Assembly: GCA_002099365.1 (NCBI GenBank)
Contig: MSED01000015.1
Coordinates: 3,162,001-3,226,000 of the forward strand
DNA: 64,000 nucleotides
Direction: 5' to 3'
From: Phialophora verrucosa
Lineage: Eukaryota > Ascomycota > Eurotiomycetes > Chaetothyriales > Herpotrichiellaceae
Both the position numbers and the translations under genes were made by a program. The notes beneath the pieces were generated by a model. That model ran no database searches and had not been told where the DNA came from. It worked only from the letters and a program-made list of their open reading frames with translations. Shown in pieces: positions 9,215 to 19,941 of this stretch; position 1 is the first letter of the stretch, and each line of letters opens with the position of its first letter.

Positions 9215-11879
9215 ATGCCACAGCTAGAAAGTATACCAAAGTCCTACAGGCAGGTGGACACCAAGTCGAAGAGACCTGGAGAAGTTCATCTTCAATCTGA
9301 CGATCTAGACACCAAATTCGACTTCACCTTTGAGGCGGTATTCCCCAATGTGTTCAGAACCACATTCTCTTCTACATCACACCCGCTGCCGCCATACCCG
9401 TCCATATCCCCGCCGACAAGCAATATCTCTGGAGCCAAGATCACGTCGTTCCGGCCAAGCAAGCAAAGCTGCGTGACTGAAGTTGGCAACGTCAGGGCAT
9501 CAGTCGAGTGGAGTCATGCTCCTGTGGTGAGCCTGACCTGGCAGGACTCGAACGAGGTTCTGCATTCTGATCTCGCATTTCGTTCGTATGTTGTCGATGG
9601 TCCGGGCGTTGCTCACTATACGCAACATGATCGAAAAGCCTTGCATGTTGGACTTGGAGAGAAAGCGGCACCAATGGACCTAACGGCCCGTCATTTTCAG
9701 TTGTCGGCAACGGATTGCTTCGGCTACGAAGCTTACGCGACTGATCCGATGTATAAGATGATGCCCCTGTTGGTGAAAGCAACATCTAGTGGCTGCATTG
9801 CGATGGTCTCTACAAGCCACTCGAGAGGTTCGTGGTCAGTGGGCTCCGAAATCGATGGGTTGTGGGGCCACTTCAAGGTCTACAGGCAAGACTATGGCGG
9901 GCTGGAAGAGTATCTGATCGTCGGGCGCACATTGAAGGATGTGGTGTATAGGTATGCGCAGCTGGCTGGATTCCCGCTTCTATCGCCACGGTGGGCATAC
10001 GGTTACATCTCCGGTGGCTACAGGTACACCGCGCTCGATGAACCTCCTGCACACAAGGCGCTTCTGGACTTTGCAGAGAAGCTCAAGAAACACGATCTCC
10101 CGTGCTCTGGCCATCAGATGAGCTCCGGTTACTCTATAGCCGAAACCGAACCCAGAGTGCGCAATGTCTTTACTTGGAACAAACATCGGTTTCCAGATCC
10201 CGAAGAGTGGATTCGGCAGTATCACGCCCAAGGGATCAGGCTATTGACGAATATCAAACCATTTGTCCTTGCGTCGCACCCTGATTACGAGTATCTGGTG
10301 AAGAACACTGGCCTGTTCACGGATCCCAGAAGTAAGAAGAACGCGGAAATGCGGCTCTGGAGTGCTGGTGGCGGCGAGAGCGGGATTGGTGGCCACCTTG
10401 ACTTCACTTCGGCGGCAGCATATGAATGGTGGGCTCGAGGCGTCGAGAGATTGAAAGAACAAGGCATTGATGGCATGTGGAATGACAACAACGAGTACCC
10501 CCTGCCCAATGATGACTGGCAATTGGCTCGCGAAACGATCCCGACGCCCAAGACCGACACACCGAACAGGCTTGGGCTCTGGGGGCGTGCTATGCACACC
10601 GAATTGATGGCAAAGGCGTCGTACGAAGGTCTCCTACGAGCGGAGCCTGGCGTACGACCCTTCGTCCTGACCCGCAGCGCGAGCATCGGGACTCTGCGAT
10701 ATGCGTCTAGTTCATGGAGCGGTGACAACAGTGAGTGCTCCTCAAGGCCCAGCTCGTATCTGCTAAACTTTGGATTTTCCCGATCGGGTGTGCGAATCTA
10801 ACAGTAGAACAGTGACATCTTGGGAGTCGATGAAGGCGGCGAATGCGATATCTCTAAACGCTGGGATCAGCTTGATGCACTGTTATGGTCACGACATCGG
10901 TGGCTTCGAGGGCCCTCAACCTTCTCCCGAATTGCTGCTTCGTTGGATTCAACTCGGATGCCACCAAATCCGCTTCGCCATCAATTGCTTCAAGACGTCA
11001 CCACAAGACAACCAAGCAGGAGACGTGATTGAGCCGTGGATGTATCCGGAGATTACACCGCTGGTACGTAAAGCGATTAAGCGACGTTACGAAATAATGC
11101 CTTACATCTACTCCCTCGGCCTTGAAAGTCACTTGGCAGCAAGCCCGCCCCAAAGATGGATTGGTTGGGGATACGAGTCAGATCCGGAAGTCTGGACGAA
11201 ACCGCTGAAGTCTGGTGAGGAGCAGTATTGGTTTGGCGACACACTGTTGATCGGCGGAGTCTACCAGCCAGGAGTCGACACCGCCAGAATGTATTTACCC
11301 CGACGAGTCGATGGCGGTTTTGACTATGGTTATGTCAATCTAAACGCGCCATATGAGTACCTTGCATCCGGCCAGTGGGTGACGGTACCCTCCCCTTGGA
11401 GGGAAAGCATACCCATCTTCGCCAAAGTTGGTGGCGCGATTCCTGTGGGAAGAAGCGTCCAAACAAGGATGCCAGGGGATACGAAGCCTGCGTGCCAGTC
11501 GCTCCCTGAAGACGACTATCGGGGCATTGAGATATTTCCCCCGAAAGGAAGCTCGCACGGTACGACTTTTACGACTACGTGGTATGAAGACGACGGCATG
11601 TCTCTCCACCCAGACATATCATCCTTCAGCGTTTCATACAGTTGTACGGCGGAGAAAGTGGTCGTGTCGTTCACTCCGGCCCTCAACAATCTCTTTCTCC
11701 CTCCCTGGAGAGAATTGGAATTCATTTTGCCACGCGGAGATGAAAGATACGTCGAGTCGGTTGATGGGATCGAAATGGAATGTGTCGAGACGCAGAGCTG
11801 TGGCAGGGTCCGCTATAAAATGCATATCTTGGCGCAAGATGGTGGCGCTGGCCACATGAGCAATGGGAACCATCGATAG
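9215..11879 (+). CDS. Glycoside hydrolase family 31 (alpha-glucosidase/alpha-xylosidase type)
   Basis: Retaining alpha-glycosidase. Exons 9215-10730 and 10813-11879 join into 860 residues. The catalytic nucleophile is the Asp of GMWNDNNEYP (about residue 424). The acid/base Asp lies in SGDNMTSW (about residue 504), which is created only when the 82-bp intron 10731-10812 is removed. The C-terminal half carries the family segments HCYGHDIGGFEGPQPSPELL and QIRFAIN. The start is the first ATG of the frame. The N-terminus MPQLESIPKSYRQVD has no signal peptide, so the enzyme is probably intracellular and may act on imported oligosaccharides. Substrate specificity among GH31 activities cannot be read from the sequence. 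Divergent to the MFS gene, which may or may not be functionally linked. Confidence 0.88.
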
Positions 11880-12829
11880 ACTTCTTCATTGCCACGGTGC
11901 CACGTTTCCACGAAGGGCAGTGGCTTGGTACTGTGAACGCAGCCACCTCATCTCGCAGGCTCCGAAGCCGCTCAGTGCTCCTCCCGACCAAGTCAAGACA
12001 CCAAAATCACAGCTGTGGAAGGGATCGCGCCATCGGTATGGAGCGCACATCCCAATCTACGCTCGCTGACACGGGCCAAGGCGCCCTATTTGATATATGA
12101 GGGATCCGATGCTCGGTGGGTGGTCAAACGTAACCCCGTCAATCGAAGCAGGAGACATCGGCGGTAATCTTGCTCGCAATCAGATTAGATCAAGACAATC
12201 ACATTTGATAAGATAAAATTTTCGACGCTTAGCCTGATGCAGCCCCGATCACCCGTCGCGGCGAGCGTTGGCGTCTTGTCCTCACACCCGCCTCACCACC
12301 GCCTGCCACTGTCCTCCACTTTCCTCCTCTAGCGACTTCCTCTCTGACTCTTGTAAGATGTTTCCCGCCCAACCAGGGCTTGCGCACCCTCGCATTCTCG
12401 AACACCAAGATGCCATGCGTCTTAGACCAAGCCCCGCTGTGGGCAGAGAGCCAGGTAAGACCACGTTCTGCTCCGCTCAGAGCTAAGCACCCAGCGACAA
12501 CGGAGTTGCAACCGCTCGCAGTTAGGGCTCCGCTAAGGTCAGGATATCGGCCGACGGTCATCTGAAGCTTGGATAATCCTTGACTCTGGCGACGATGCAA
12601 CGTAGCCTCCTAGCTGGGCATAATGCAATGGCCAGGTCCAGGGATTTGCCCCCGGCAAGAGACAGAGAGCACGGCAAATTCAGGCCACTTATAATAACTG
12701 GCCAGCAGCTTCCGATGCTCTTCTTCGCCCTGTCAAGATCTTACCATCGCTGGATGGTCAGAATCCTTGATCAAGCTCCCATTCAATTCTCCTTTCTCAA
12801 GTTCTGCCTTGGCGACGTCGAGCAGCAGA
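11880..12829. promoter_or_regulatory. Intergenic, upstream region of the siderophore transporter
   Basis: About 950 bp with no credible gene; the 123-codon minus frame 12229-12600 has no recognisable content. A tandem GATA site lies at 12206-12216 and an AT-rich TATAATAA stretch near 12689. Confidence 0.5.
12206..12216 (+). promoter_or_regulatory. Tandem GATA-factor sites
   Basis: Two overlapping HGATAR matches, TGATAA and AGATAA, share one base. GATA factors of the SreA/Sre1 type (iron) and AreA type (nitrogen) bind this core in fungi. The next gene downstream is a siderophore-type transporter, a known SreA target class, but the site is about 610 bp from the start codon and the core is short, so this is a candidate only. 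Confidence 0.35.
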
Positions 12830-14687
12830 ATGAGGTTCAGTATAGGCCGGACCACGCCGGCAGCCTTTGAGCCGGTTGCCGTGCCTGAAAAGGAAAACGA
12901 CTCAGAGGCGGCTACTCGATCATGCGACCCCGGAGACAAAGAGATCGGAGTGACCTCGGACGGCCCTGTCACGGCCGATTCGGACTCTGATGGCGTCGAC
13001 AAAACTGCCCAGGCCGGCGTTCAGAAGATCGAGGCAACCACATCGGCCTGGAGCAAGAATCAGCTAATTATTGCCTACATCTTGTATGCCACACCTGCAG
13101 GCTTCCGCTCTGAGCAACCAGCTGATGGCTAAACGCAGGATATTTCTCATCTACTTCATCGACTCGATGCAGCAACAGATCACCGGCGTCTTGACACCCT
13201 ACGTAACTAGCAGCTTCCAACTCCATTCGCTGACTGCCACGACTCGCATTCTTTCCCAGATCATCGGCGGTCTCTCGAAACTACCACTCGCGAAGATCCT
13301 GGACGTTTGGGGCCGTCCGCAAGGCTTCATCATTATGGTCTGTTTGCTCGTCATCGGTCTCATCATGATGGCGGCTTGTCAAAATGTCGAGACATACGCT
13401 GCCGCCCAAGTATTCTATTGGGTGGGCTACAACGGGATTGGCTATGCCCTGTCCATCTTCATCGCCGATACCTCCCACCTCAAGAACCGTGGCCTGATGT
13501 ATGCCTTTGCGTCGTCGCCGTACATTGCGACAACCTGGATCGGTGGCCCGGCAGCGGAGAGCTTCCTCGACGGCGCAGGCTTCAGGTGGGGATTTGGAAC
13601 CTTTGCCATTGTCACTCCGGTGGTCTGCTCGCTGCTCTTCTTCCTCTTGATCTTCAACTACCGCAAAGCCAAAAAAGCAGGGCTGATGCCCGCGCGCGAG
13701 CATAACAGGACGATTCTCCAGTCGCTCCAGCACTACGCCGTCGAATTCGACTTGTTCGGCCTGCTGCTCATCACCGCCGGTCTGGCACTGTTCCTGCTGC
13801 CCTTCTCTCTTTACTCGTACCAGGCGGACGGGTGGCGTTCGCCGATGATCATCTGCATGATCGTCCTCGGCATTCTCCTGCTCATCGCATTCGGCCTATG
13901 GGAGAAATACCTGGCGCCCAAAAAGTTCATTCCCTGGGAACTCCTCACCGACCGGACCGTGCTGGGCGCTAACATCCTCGCCGCCGTCTTGTTTGTGAGC
14001 TTCTACATCTGGAACGCATTCTTCTACTCCTTCCTGATCGTGGTGAATAACCAGTCCGTCACCCACGCCTCGTACATCACCAACATCTACAGCATCGTGG
14101 CCTGCTTCTTCGCCATCCCCGTCGGCCTCTACATCCGCTGGCGCGGCCGCTTCAAGAACATCTCCCTCTACTTCGGCCTGCCCATTACCATCCTGGGCGT
14201 GGCGCTCATGCTGCAGTTCCGCCGCCCGGACACCTACATCGGCTACATCGCCATGTGCCAGGTCTTCATCGCCGTCGGGGGCGGCGTGCTCGTCATCTGC
14301 GAACAAATCGCCGTCATGGCCGCGGCCTCGCACCAGCACATCGCCGTCGTCCTGGCCGTCGAGGGCATGTTCTCCTCCGTCGGCGGCGCCATCGGCTCCA
14401 CCATCGCCACCGCCATCTGGACCGGCCAGTTCCGCGACAAGCTCCTGCAGTATCTGCCCGCCGGATCGCGGGGGGATGTCGACCTCATCTACGGCGATCT
14501 CGTCACCCAGGCGAGCTATCCCTGGGGATCCCCGACCCGGGACGCCATCAACAGGGCGTACGGCGATTGTCAGCGGTACATGCTCATTGCGTCGACCGCG
14601 TTCCTGGCCCTGGCCCTGGTGTCGGTCGCGGTCTGGCGCGACATTTACGTCAAGGATCTCAAACAGGTGAGAGGGCGGGTCGCTTGA
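12830..14687 (+). CDS. MFS siderophore-iron transporter (Sit1/Mir type)
   Basis: Imports ferric siderophores across the plasma membrane by proton symport, judged from the family. Exons 12830-13083 and 13139-14687 give 600 residues. The first ~80 residues are a hydrophilic acidic cytoplasmic tail. About 14 hydrophobic segments follow, beginning with the helix that spans the 55-bp intron (AYIL joined to IFLIYFIDSMQQQ). Family-typical features are YVTSSFQLHSL, ILDVWGRPQGF, the long last loop between EGMFSSVGGAIG and the final helix, and QFRDKLLQYLP. The start ATG has good context and removes an upstream in-frame extension that looks non-coding. The 3' half has GC-rich codon use, which creates a long open antisense frame. 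Which siderophore it carries is unknown. Confidence 0.87.
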
Positions 14688-15355
14688 TTCGAGTCGGCAT
14701 GGTACAATACTGGAATCAGTTGGGCAGACGTCCATCACACACGTACGTACTGGCCGCCAACTAAACAATCAACCATCGATCAATCAATAGTTCATCAAGT
14801 GGTTCAACAATTGGTTAATCCATTATCTTGATCAGTCGGTCAGTCAATCACTTAATTAACCAATCCCTCCATCTAGTGCGAATAATACCGCGTAAAGCGT
14901 AAAAGCAGGTCGGCTGGCAAAGGCTCTGGTGTGGGGAGACAAACGGCATGTACATTCTTGTCCTGTGCTGTGCTGTGCTGTCCTATCTTGTCCGTGTATA
15001 TATTATAACCTTACGGAACAGCACTCAACACATATATTTTATCACCTTTAAACGAATGTATGGACACGTAGATTTAAATGCACTGACACGTAGATTTACA
15101 AACGTTTACAAACATTTACAAGTATACTTCCATCTTTAGGATCATTCCTGGCGTCATTCGGTAGAGCTATCTATCTATAGCACCAGTTCAGCACAACCTC
15201 GAGGAGGAGGTACTGTAGACGCCCGTGTAGAGCTTGTCGACACTGCTCGTACTATACCGGCCCAGAGGAAAGAAGCAGGAGAGTAATGTGGTGATAGTAA
15301 TCGGTGAGCGACCATAACACATCAACGTAATGCTACAAATCATGTCTACTCTTAT
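14688..15355. other. Intergenic between convergent genes, low complexity
   Basis: CAAT/CAATCAAT-like short repeats occupy about 14760-14870, GTGCT repeats about 14965-14985, and AT-rich ACGTAGATTTA / GTTTACAAAC repeats about 15065-15120. No gene is seen; this is the 3' region of the siderophore transporter and of the ABC transporter. Confidence 0.55.
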
Positions 15356-17848
15356 CTAGACTTGGGGATCCTGTTGCTCGTCCACGTTCCGTGGTCCCTC
15401 GAGATATCCAGAACCGATACTACTGCCGCCGGTGCTGCTGCCCTCCCGGATCCCAGACACGAGCACTTGACTCAGCTCGGCTTGAATCTCTGCTCGTCGT
15501 CTCTCCCACTCCGGGACCATGGAGAGCTTCTCCTTCAACTCGGAAATCTCCTTCTCTACACCCGATTTCTCCTCTTCCGTGCCAATGCGCACCATTTCCC
15601 AATCATAGCCCTCTTCTCCGAGGCCGAGAATCAGATTAAATGTGTGATACTTTCTCAAACTGGCGCGGGTGGAGATGGTGATGATGGTGATTCCCTTCTC
15701 CTTGCACCGTTCGTACAGAAGACCTTCCACGTCGGACGAGACGGCCGAGGTGCCTTCGTCCAGGAACGCGTACTTCGGCTCGTGATAGAATAGCCGCGCA
15801 ATACCCATGCGCTGCTTCTCCCCGCCGCTGAGGACGTCTTTCCATTCCTTGCGCGTGTCCCATCCGCCTTCGCGAGCAAGCAGATGTCCGAGCTTTGCTT
15901 CCTCGAGAATCCGCTCCAGATCGCTGTCACGACGGTTGTTCTCCTGCATGTCCATTTCTGTGTGGGGGTAGATGACCTGATCCCTCAGCGTGCCAATGCT
16001 GAGATACGGTCTCTGCGGCAAGAACATGATGCCGTCTGCTCCATTGTTACGAGGTCGAGACACCAGTCCCCGGTACACAGGCCACAATCCACCGACAATA
16101 CGGGCTATGGCCGATTTGCCCACGCCGTTGGAGCCCGAGATGAGGAGGTGCTCGCCGCTGTGGACGTGAAAAGAGAGAGACTCAATGAGATCCTCTCCGC
16201 CGTAAGGCCACAGGCCTGGTGCGACCACAGGGACATCTTCCAGTCTCACACCGTCGAAACCGTAATGTATGGTGCCTTGGACATCCGCGAGCGAGTAGAG
16301 CTCGATCCTCTGTGACGCACGGCGATGGTGGGGGCCGTACGCATTGGCGTGTACACGGTGAAGGGTGGAGATCAACTGGTACACTCGAGAAGTGTAGCCG
16401 GCCAACTCGGACAGGTCCTTGATGCTGTACATCATTCTGCCACCGGCGTCAGCCAAAGAGAGCATAAGACGCTTGTTGGTCGTAAACTCCTTCATATGTG
16501 TTCCCGAGCGGCTTGATTCCGAGACTTCTGTGCCTGTGGCAGCCGAGGCCTCGAGCATGCTATTCAGACCCGCCCAGGCTGGTAGATAGACAGGTATTGA
16601 CGTGATGACGTAGCCAAACGCGGACCACGAGTACTTCAGAATAAAATCCTCCAGCATGTTGTACCTGACCTTGACGTTGTAGATGCCTTCCATCCAACTC
16701 CGGAGCTCCTTGAAGGACCTGTCGAGATAGACCTTCTCAACATCAGCGCCACCGTAAAAAGCGACTTCTTCTGCATTGGCTATCAATCTCGAATGCAGGG
16801 CGCGGAACTCGCCCTCTTTCTTCCCCTCGACGGCTTTCAGCTTTCCGAATGGAGGAGAGAGTCTTCGGAGCATGGTGGCGGTGCCAAAGTAATTGACCAG
16901 AAGACCAGTCAGGGCCAGTGGGCCCAATGAGCGGTACAATTGGTAATTGAAGACGAATATGTCGACAAGGGGTTTCCCAAGGGAAGAGTACAGTGAGGCT
17001 GCAGCCGTACAGAAGAGCGTCAAATCCTGGGTGATGAACTGGTCTGCGCCTTCCACTCCTCCGTCCAAGTTCGAAAGTTTATAGTAGGTGAGATTCGAGT
17101 TCAGATATAAGTCGTGGATGTAGCGCGTCAACCTCGTGCGAAACGCGATGGAGATTTTGGATTGCAAGAACTTGATGGTGGAATTGGTGTAGGAGGCCAA
17201 GGTCCCAATGGACAACCACCTCAAAAGACCCAGCAGAAACTGCTTCCCATTGCCGCCTACCAAGTCCCGAACAATCGCGCCGTCCAGTCTGGCCACCAGC
17301 AGAGACAAGTATGTCCGCAATATCAGAAAAAGCGCATGGCTCAGCAGCAATGCAGTCTCCTTGCTTCGGAATCTTGGAACCATGATATTTGCCAGACTGA
17401 GAAATTGGTGGAGGAAGGCTAGGTTCAGACCGGGCTTGGTCTGAGCAGGCGGAGGACCATATGCTGGCGTTGATGTGCCGCTGCTGAGGCGGGTCACTCG
17501 CGGAGGGGTCAAGAAGAGCCGTCGATGGGCGTCGAACGTGGTAGGACGGATGGGATGAATAACCACTCTCGATGTAGTGTCGCCCTTGGGCACGTATATG
17601 ATACGCTCTCCTCCCTTTCCTCTTAGCCCACTGTTCTTCCGCACCAACGCACGGCCTTGGGCCTTCTCTTTCGACCGCGCCCGCCACCATTTGAAGCCGC
17701 CATAGCTGGACGACAGTATGGAGAGGATCAGGGCGGCTGTCGCAGCGAGTTTGACGGACCTGGGCGTTCGAGGGACATGAGAGCGGAAGAGGTTGCGATA
17801 GTGGTTGTAGAGCACCATCAAAGGGTCCTCCTTCGAGTGAACCGCCAT
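15356..17848 (-). CDS. PXA1: Peroxisomal ABC half-transporter (ABCD family, Pxa1-like)
   Basis: Imports long-chain fatty acids or acyl-CoA into peroxisomes for beta-oxidation, as a Pxa1/Pxa2 heterodimer in yeast. One uninterrupted exon of 830 residues. The N-terminus has a Leu-rich helix near residues 30-50, then a conserved segment IIYVPKGDTTSRVVIHPIRP typical of the filamentous-fungal protein. The transmembrane domain includes the EAA-like motif NAEEVAFYGGADVEK. The nucleotide-binding domain has Walker A GSNGVGKS (about 572-579), signature LSGGEKQR (about 672), Walker B KYAFLDEGTSAV and a TRAS switch. No introns, normal family length. It is followed on the same strand by the 2-hydroxyacid dehydrogenase, but no operon-like link is implied. 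Confidence 0.92.
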   Translation of the reverse strand: MAVHSKEDPLMVLYNHYRNLFRSHVPRTPRSVKLAATAALILSILSSSYGGFKWWRARSKEKAQGRALVRKNSGLRGKGGERIIYVPKGDTTSRVVIHPIRPTTFDAHRRLFLTPPRVTRLSSGTSTPAYGPPPAQTKPGLNLAFLHQFLSLANIMVPRFRSKETALLLSHALFLILRTYLSLLVARLDGAIVRDLVGGNGKQFLLGLLRWLSIGTLASYTNSTIKFLQSKISIAFRTRLTRYIHDLYLNSNLTYYKLSNLDGGVEGADQFITQDLTLFCTAAASLYSSLGKPLVDIFVFNYQLYRSLGPLALTGLLVNYFGTATMLRRLSPPFGKLKAVEGKKEGEFRALHSRLIANAEEVAFYGGADVEKVYLDRSFKELRSWMEGIYNVKVRYNMLEDFILKYSWSAFGYVITSIPVYLPAWAGLNSMLEASAATGTEVSESSRSGTHMKEFTTNKRLMLSLADAGGRMMYSIKDLSELAGYTSRVYQLISTLHRVHANAYGPHHRRASQRIELYSLADVQGTIHYGFDGVRLEDVPVVAPGLWPYGGEDLIESLSFHVHSGEHLLISGSNGVGKSAIARIVGGLWPVYRGLVSRPRNNGADGIMFLPQRPYLSIGTLRDQVIYPHTEMDMQENNRRDSDLERILEEAKLGHLLAREGGWDTRKEWKDVLSGGEKQRMGIARLFYHEPKYAFLDEGTSAVSSDVEGLLYERCKEKGITIITISTRASLRKYHTFNLILGLGEEGYDWEMVRIGTEEEKSGVEKEISELKEKLSMVPEWERRRAEIQAELSQVLVSGIREGSSTGGSSIGSGYLEGPRNVDEQQDPQV

Positions 17849-18176
17849 TGTGACCGTGGTGGAGATGCTGGCATCATCTGGAAGGGAAGAGAGACCTCAT
17901 GGTATACTGATGCGCAGGATGCGCTCCCTTCGGCGAACGATGACAGTATCACAGCTCAGTGACATGTGTGAATGGCCGAGTTGAGGTTCCGGAGATGACG
18001 ACGGACTGCGCGCATGTGAATGGAATGCCACTAACGCCCGAGGTCTGCTACTGCAGGCCATATCGATTCCAATGGCAGCATCTCAACACCTACTCGCATC
18101 ACCGTAGCAGAGCCAGCGACGCAAGGTTGTCTTCGGCATGTTTATGGTCTATGTTATCTCTATCTTGTGCCAGCTC
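17849..18176. other. Short intergenic region
   Basis: Promoter of the ABC transporter and 3' region of the 2-hydroxyacid dehydrogenase. Nothing specific is seen. Confidence 0.5.
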
Positions 18177-19350
18177 TTATAAATGTCCGTTCGCCCTAGC
18201 CTTCTGCTCTGCGATCGGCGTCAAAAGAGTGCCTTTATCGACCGCGCTCTGCAGATTCTGTAAGACCAGCAGTTCCATTTCCTTCTGCGTCTCGTACGTG
18301 TTGGTGCCAAGATGCGGAACAATGAACGCCCTTTCGTTCTTCAACAACCCTTCTTCCACCTTGGGCTCCTCTTCAAACACATCCAACCCTGCCGAGGCAA
18401 CCTTTCCGCTGTCCAGTGCTGACACAAGATCCTTCTCGTTGATCAGGGCTCCTCGAGCTGTGTTGACGATAACAACGCCATCCTTCATCTTCGCGAACTC
18501 GGGCGCAGAGATGATATGTCGTGTTTTCGCATTAAGTGCGAGGTTCAGACTCAGGACGTCGGACTGTGCCAGCAGTTCGTCGAAGCTGAGATATACGGCG
18601 TCGCCTTCAAGCTCCTTTGAGAGCCTCGATCGGTTGTGATATACGATCTTCATACCGAACGCACGTGCTCGATGTGCCATTGCCTGCGCCCGTCAGTGTG
18701 TTCGTTCGTCAAATGCTCTACGGGGTGTTTCTTACTCGCCCGATTCCACCCATTCCCAGAATGCCCAGTGTCTTGCCCTTGGGGTCGTGCCCGAGCTGTG
18801 TCTTCCCCCGCCATTTGCCCTCTCTGATGGCCACCATTGGCACCCAAGCAAGTCTTAGAGCGCCCAGCATGAGGAAGAGGCCAATGTCGGCAGTGGCGTC
18901 GTCGACCGCGATCGGGGTGCTGGAAACCTTCAGCCCTCTTCTTGTGCATGCATCTACATCGATGTTGTCATATCCAGCGCCGTTGTGACAGATGAATTTC
19001 AGCGATGCCGGTAGCAAAGAGACGAGTTCGTCGTTGAAAAGGCCCGTTTGCGACGTGGACATGTTCGAGCGGTAGAGCGCAACCACATCGTCGTATTCAC
19101 CGCTCTTGCATTTGGAGAGGAACTGTTCCCGCGTGCCTTTGCGGAACTCTTTCAGATTGTATTTCGAGCCCAATTCCTCCCACTCCTTATTCGTGTGTGC
19201 CAGTCCTCCGATCAGGAGGACAGTGGGTTTCGTCATGATGCTGTCAAAACGAGTAGTAGCCAATCCCTGGTAACGACCGCGAAATACGATTCTTGGGGAC
19301 ACGATTGGACGTGAACGCGTGAGGCTGAGAGAAGAGAATCGAGCAAACAT
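18177..19350 (-). CDS. D-2-hydroxyacid dehydrogenase (glyoxylate/hydroxypyruvate reductase type)
   Basis: NAD(P)H-dependent reduction of 2-oxoacids such as glyoxylate. Exons 19350-18736 and 18683-18177 join into 373 residues across a 52-bp intron that falls directly after the Rossmann loop GMGGIGR. Family marks: YDNIDVDACTRRG in the substrate domain, the catalytic Arg in NTARGALIN, the Glu in the following DVFEEEP region, and the His in VPHLGTNT. The first ~38 residues (MFARFSSLSLTRSRPIVSPR and beyond) are rich in Arg and Ser with almost no acidic residues and resemble a mitochondrial presequence. A second ATG (MTKPTVLLIGG) would give a cytosolic form of normal family length. The gene is divergent from a zinc alcohol dehydrogenase. 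Confidence 0.88.
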
Positions 19351-19941
19351 AACCAAAAACTGCGCTCACATGGAAACCAGCCGCAGCCATTACCACGTTG
19401 CGGGATATATTCCCCCGGTCATCGCGACAGTGGGCCGGATTGAGGACCGTCGGCCTTTGAACTGCGAAAATCGCAATCCGCATCTGCGAGGGGAATTATT
19501 TTGGAAGCCCCGCACCAGTTTGGCAGTCGATGTTCGGTGTTGCTGCCACCGAGGGGCTGCACTCACCACCCCCACACTCCCCACGACTTTGCAGCAAGTT
19601 TTGACAGGCTCGGGGTCGGAGAGCGCCTGAGGTTCGCCGACTTTTACCTGAAGGAGCCGCTCAAGGGTCGGAGAAAGGCCCGTTATACGAGTTCGCGAAA
19701 GTCTCAGCCATGGGGGTTGGGCAAAGCGAAGCCCTCCAGTCGTCGGTGATAATACCCGTGGGGAGGGCCCAACTCACAGCATACGATTCAACTTCAATTG
19801 CGCTACCAATAATTACACTACTTCAGCGTAACGGGGTACTCAGTGTTGGCAAAGCTTTTGGCACTAAAGGGAATCGCAATTACGTGGAAAAGATCATAAA
19901 ATATTCCCTCTGGCTACACAGCGCTCTTCAAGGTTGACATA
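19351..19941. promoter_or_regulatory. Divergent promoter region, hydroxyacid DH / alcohol DH
   Basis: About 590 bp between two divergent start codons. No specific motif is named and no additional gene is seen. Confidence 0.5.

Noticed and set aside
13896..14768. 290-codon minus-strand open frame opposite the siderophore transporter
   Set aside because: It is rich in Asp/Gly/Val/Ala in a pattern produced by the GC-rich third positions of the sense gene; it has no domain and no start context.
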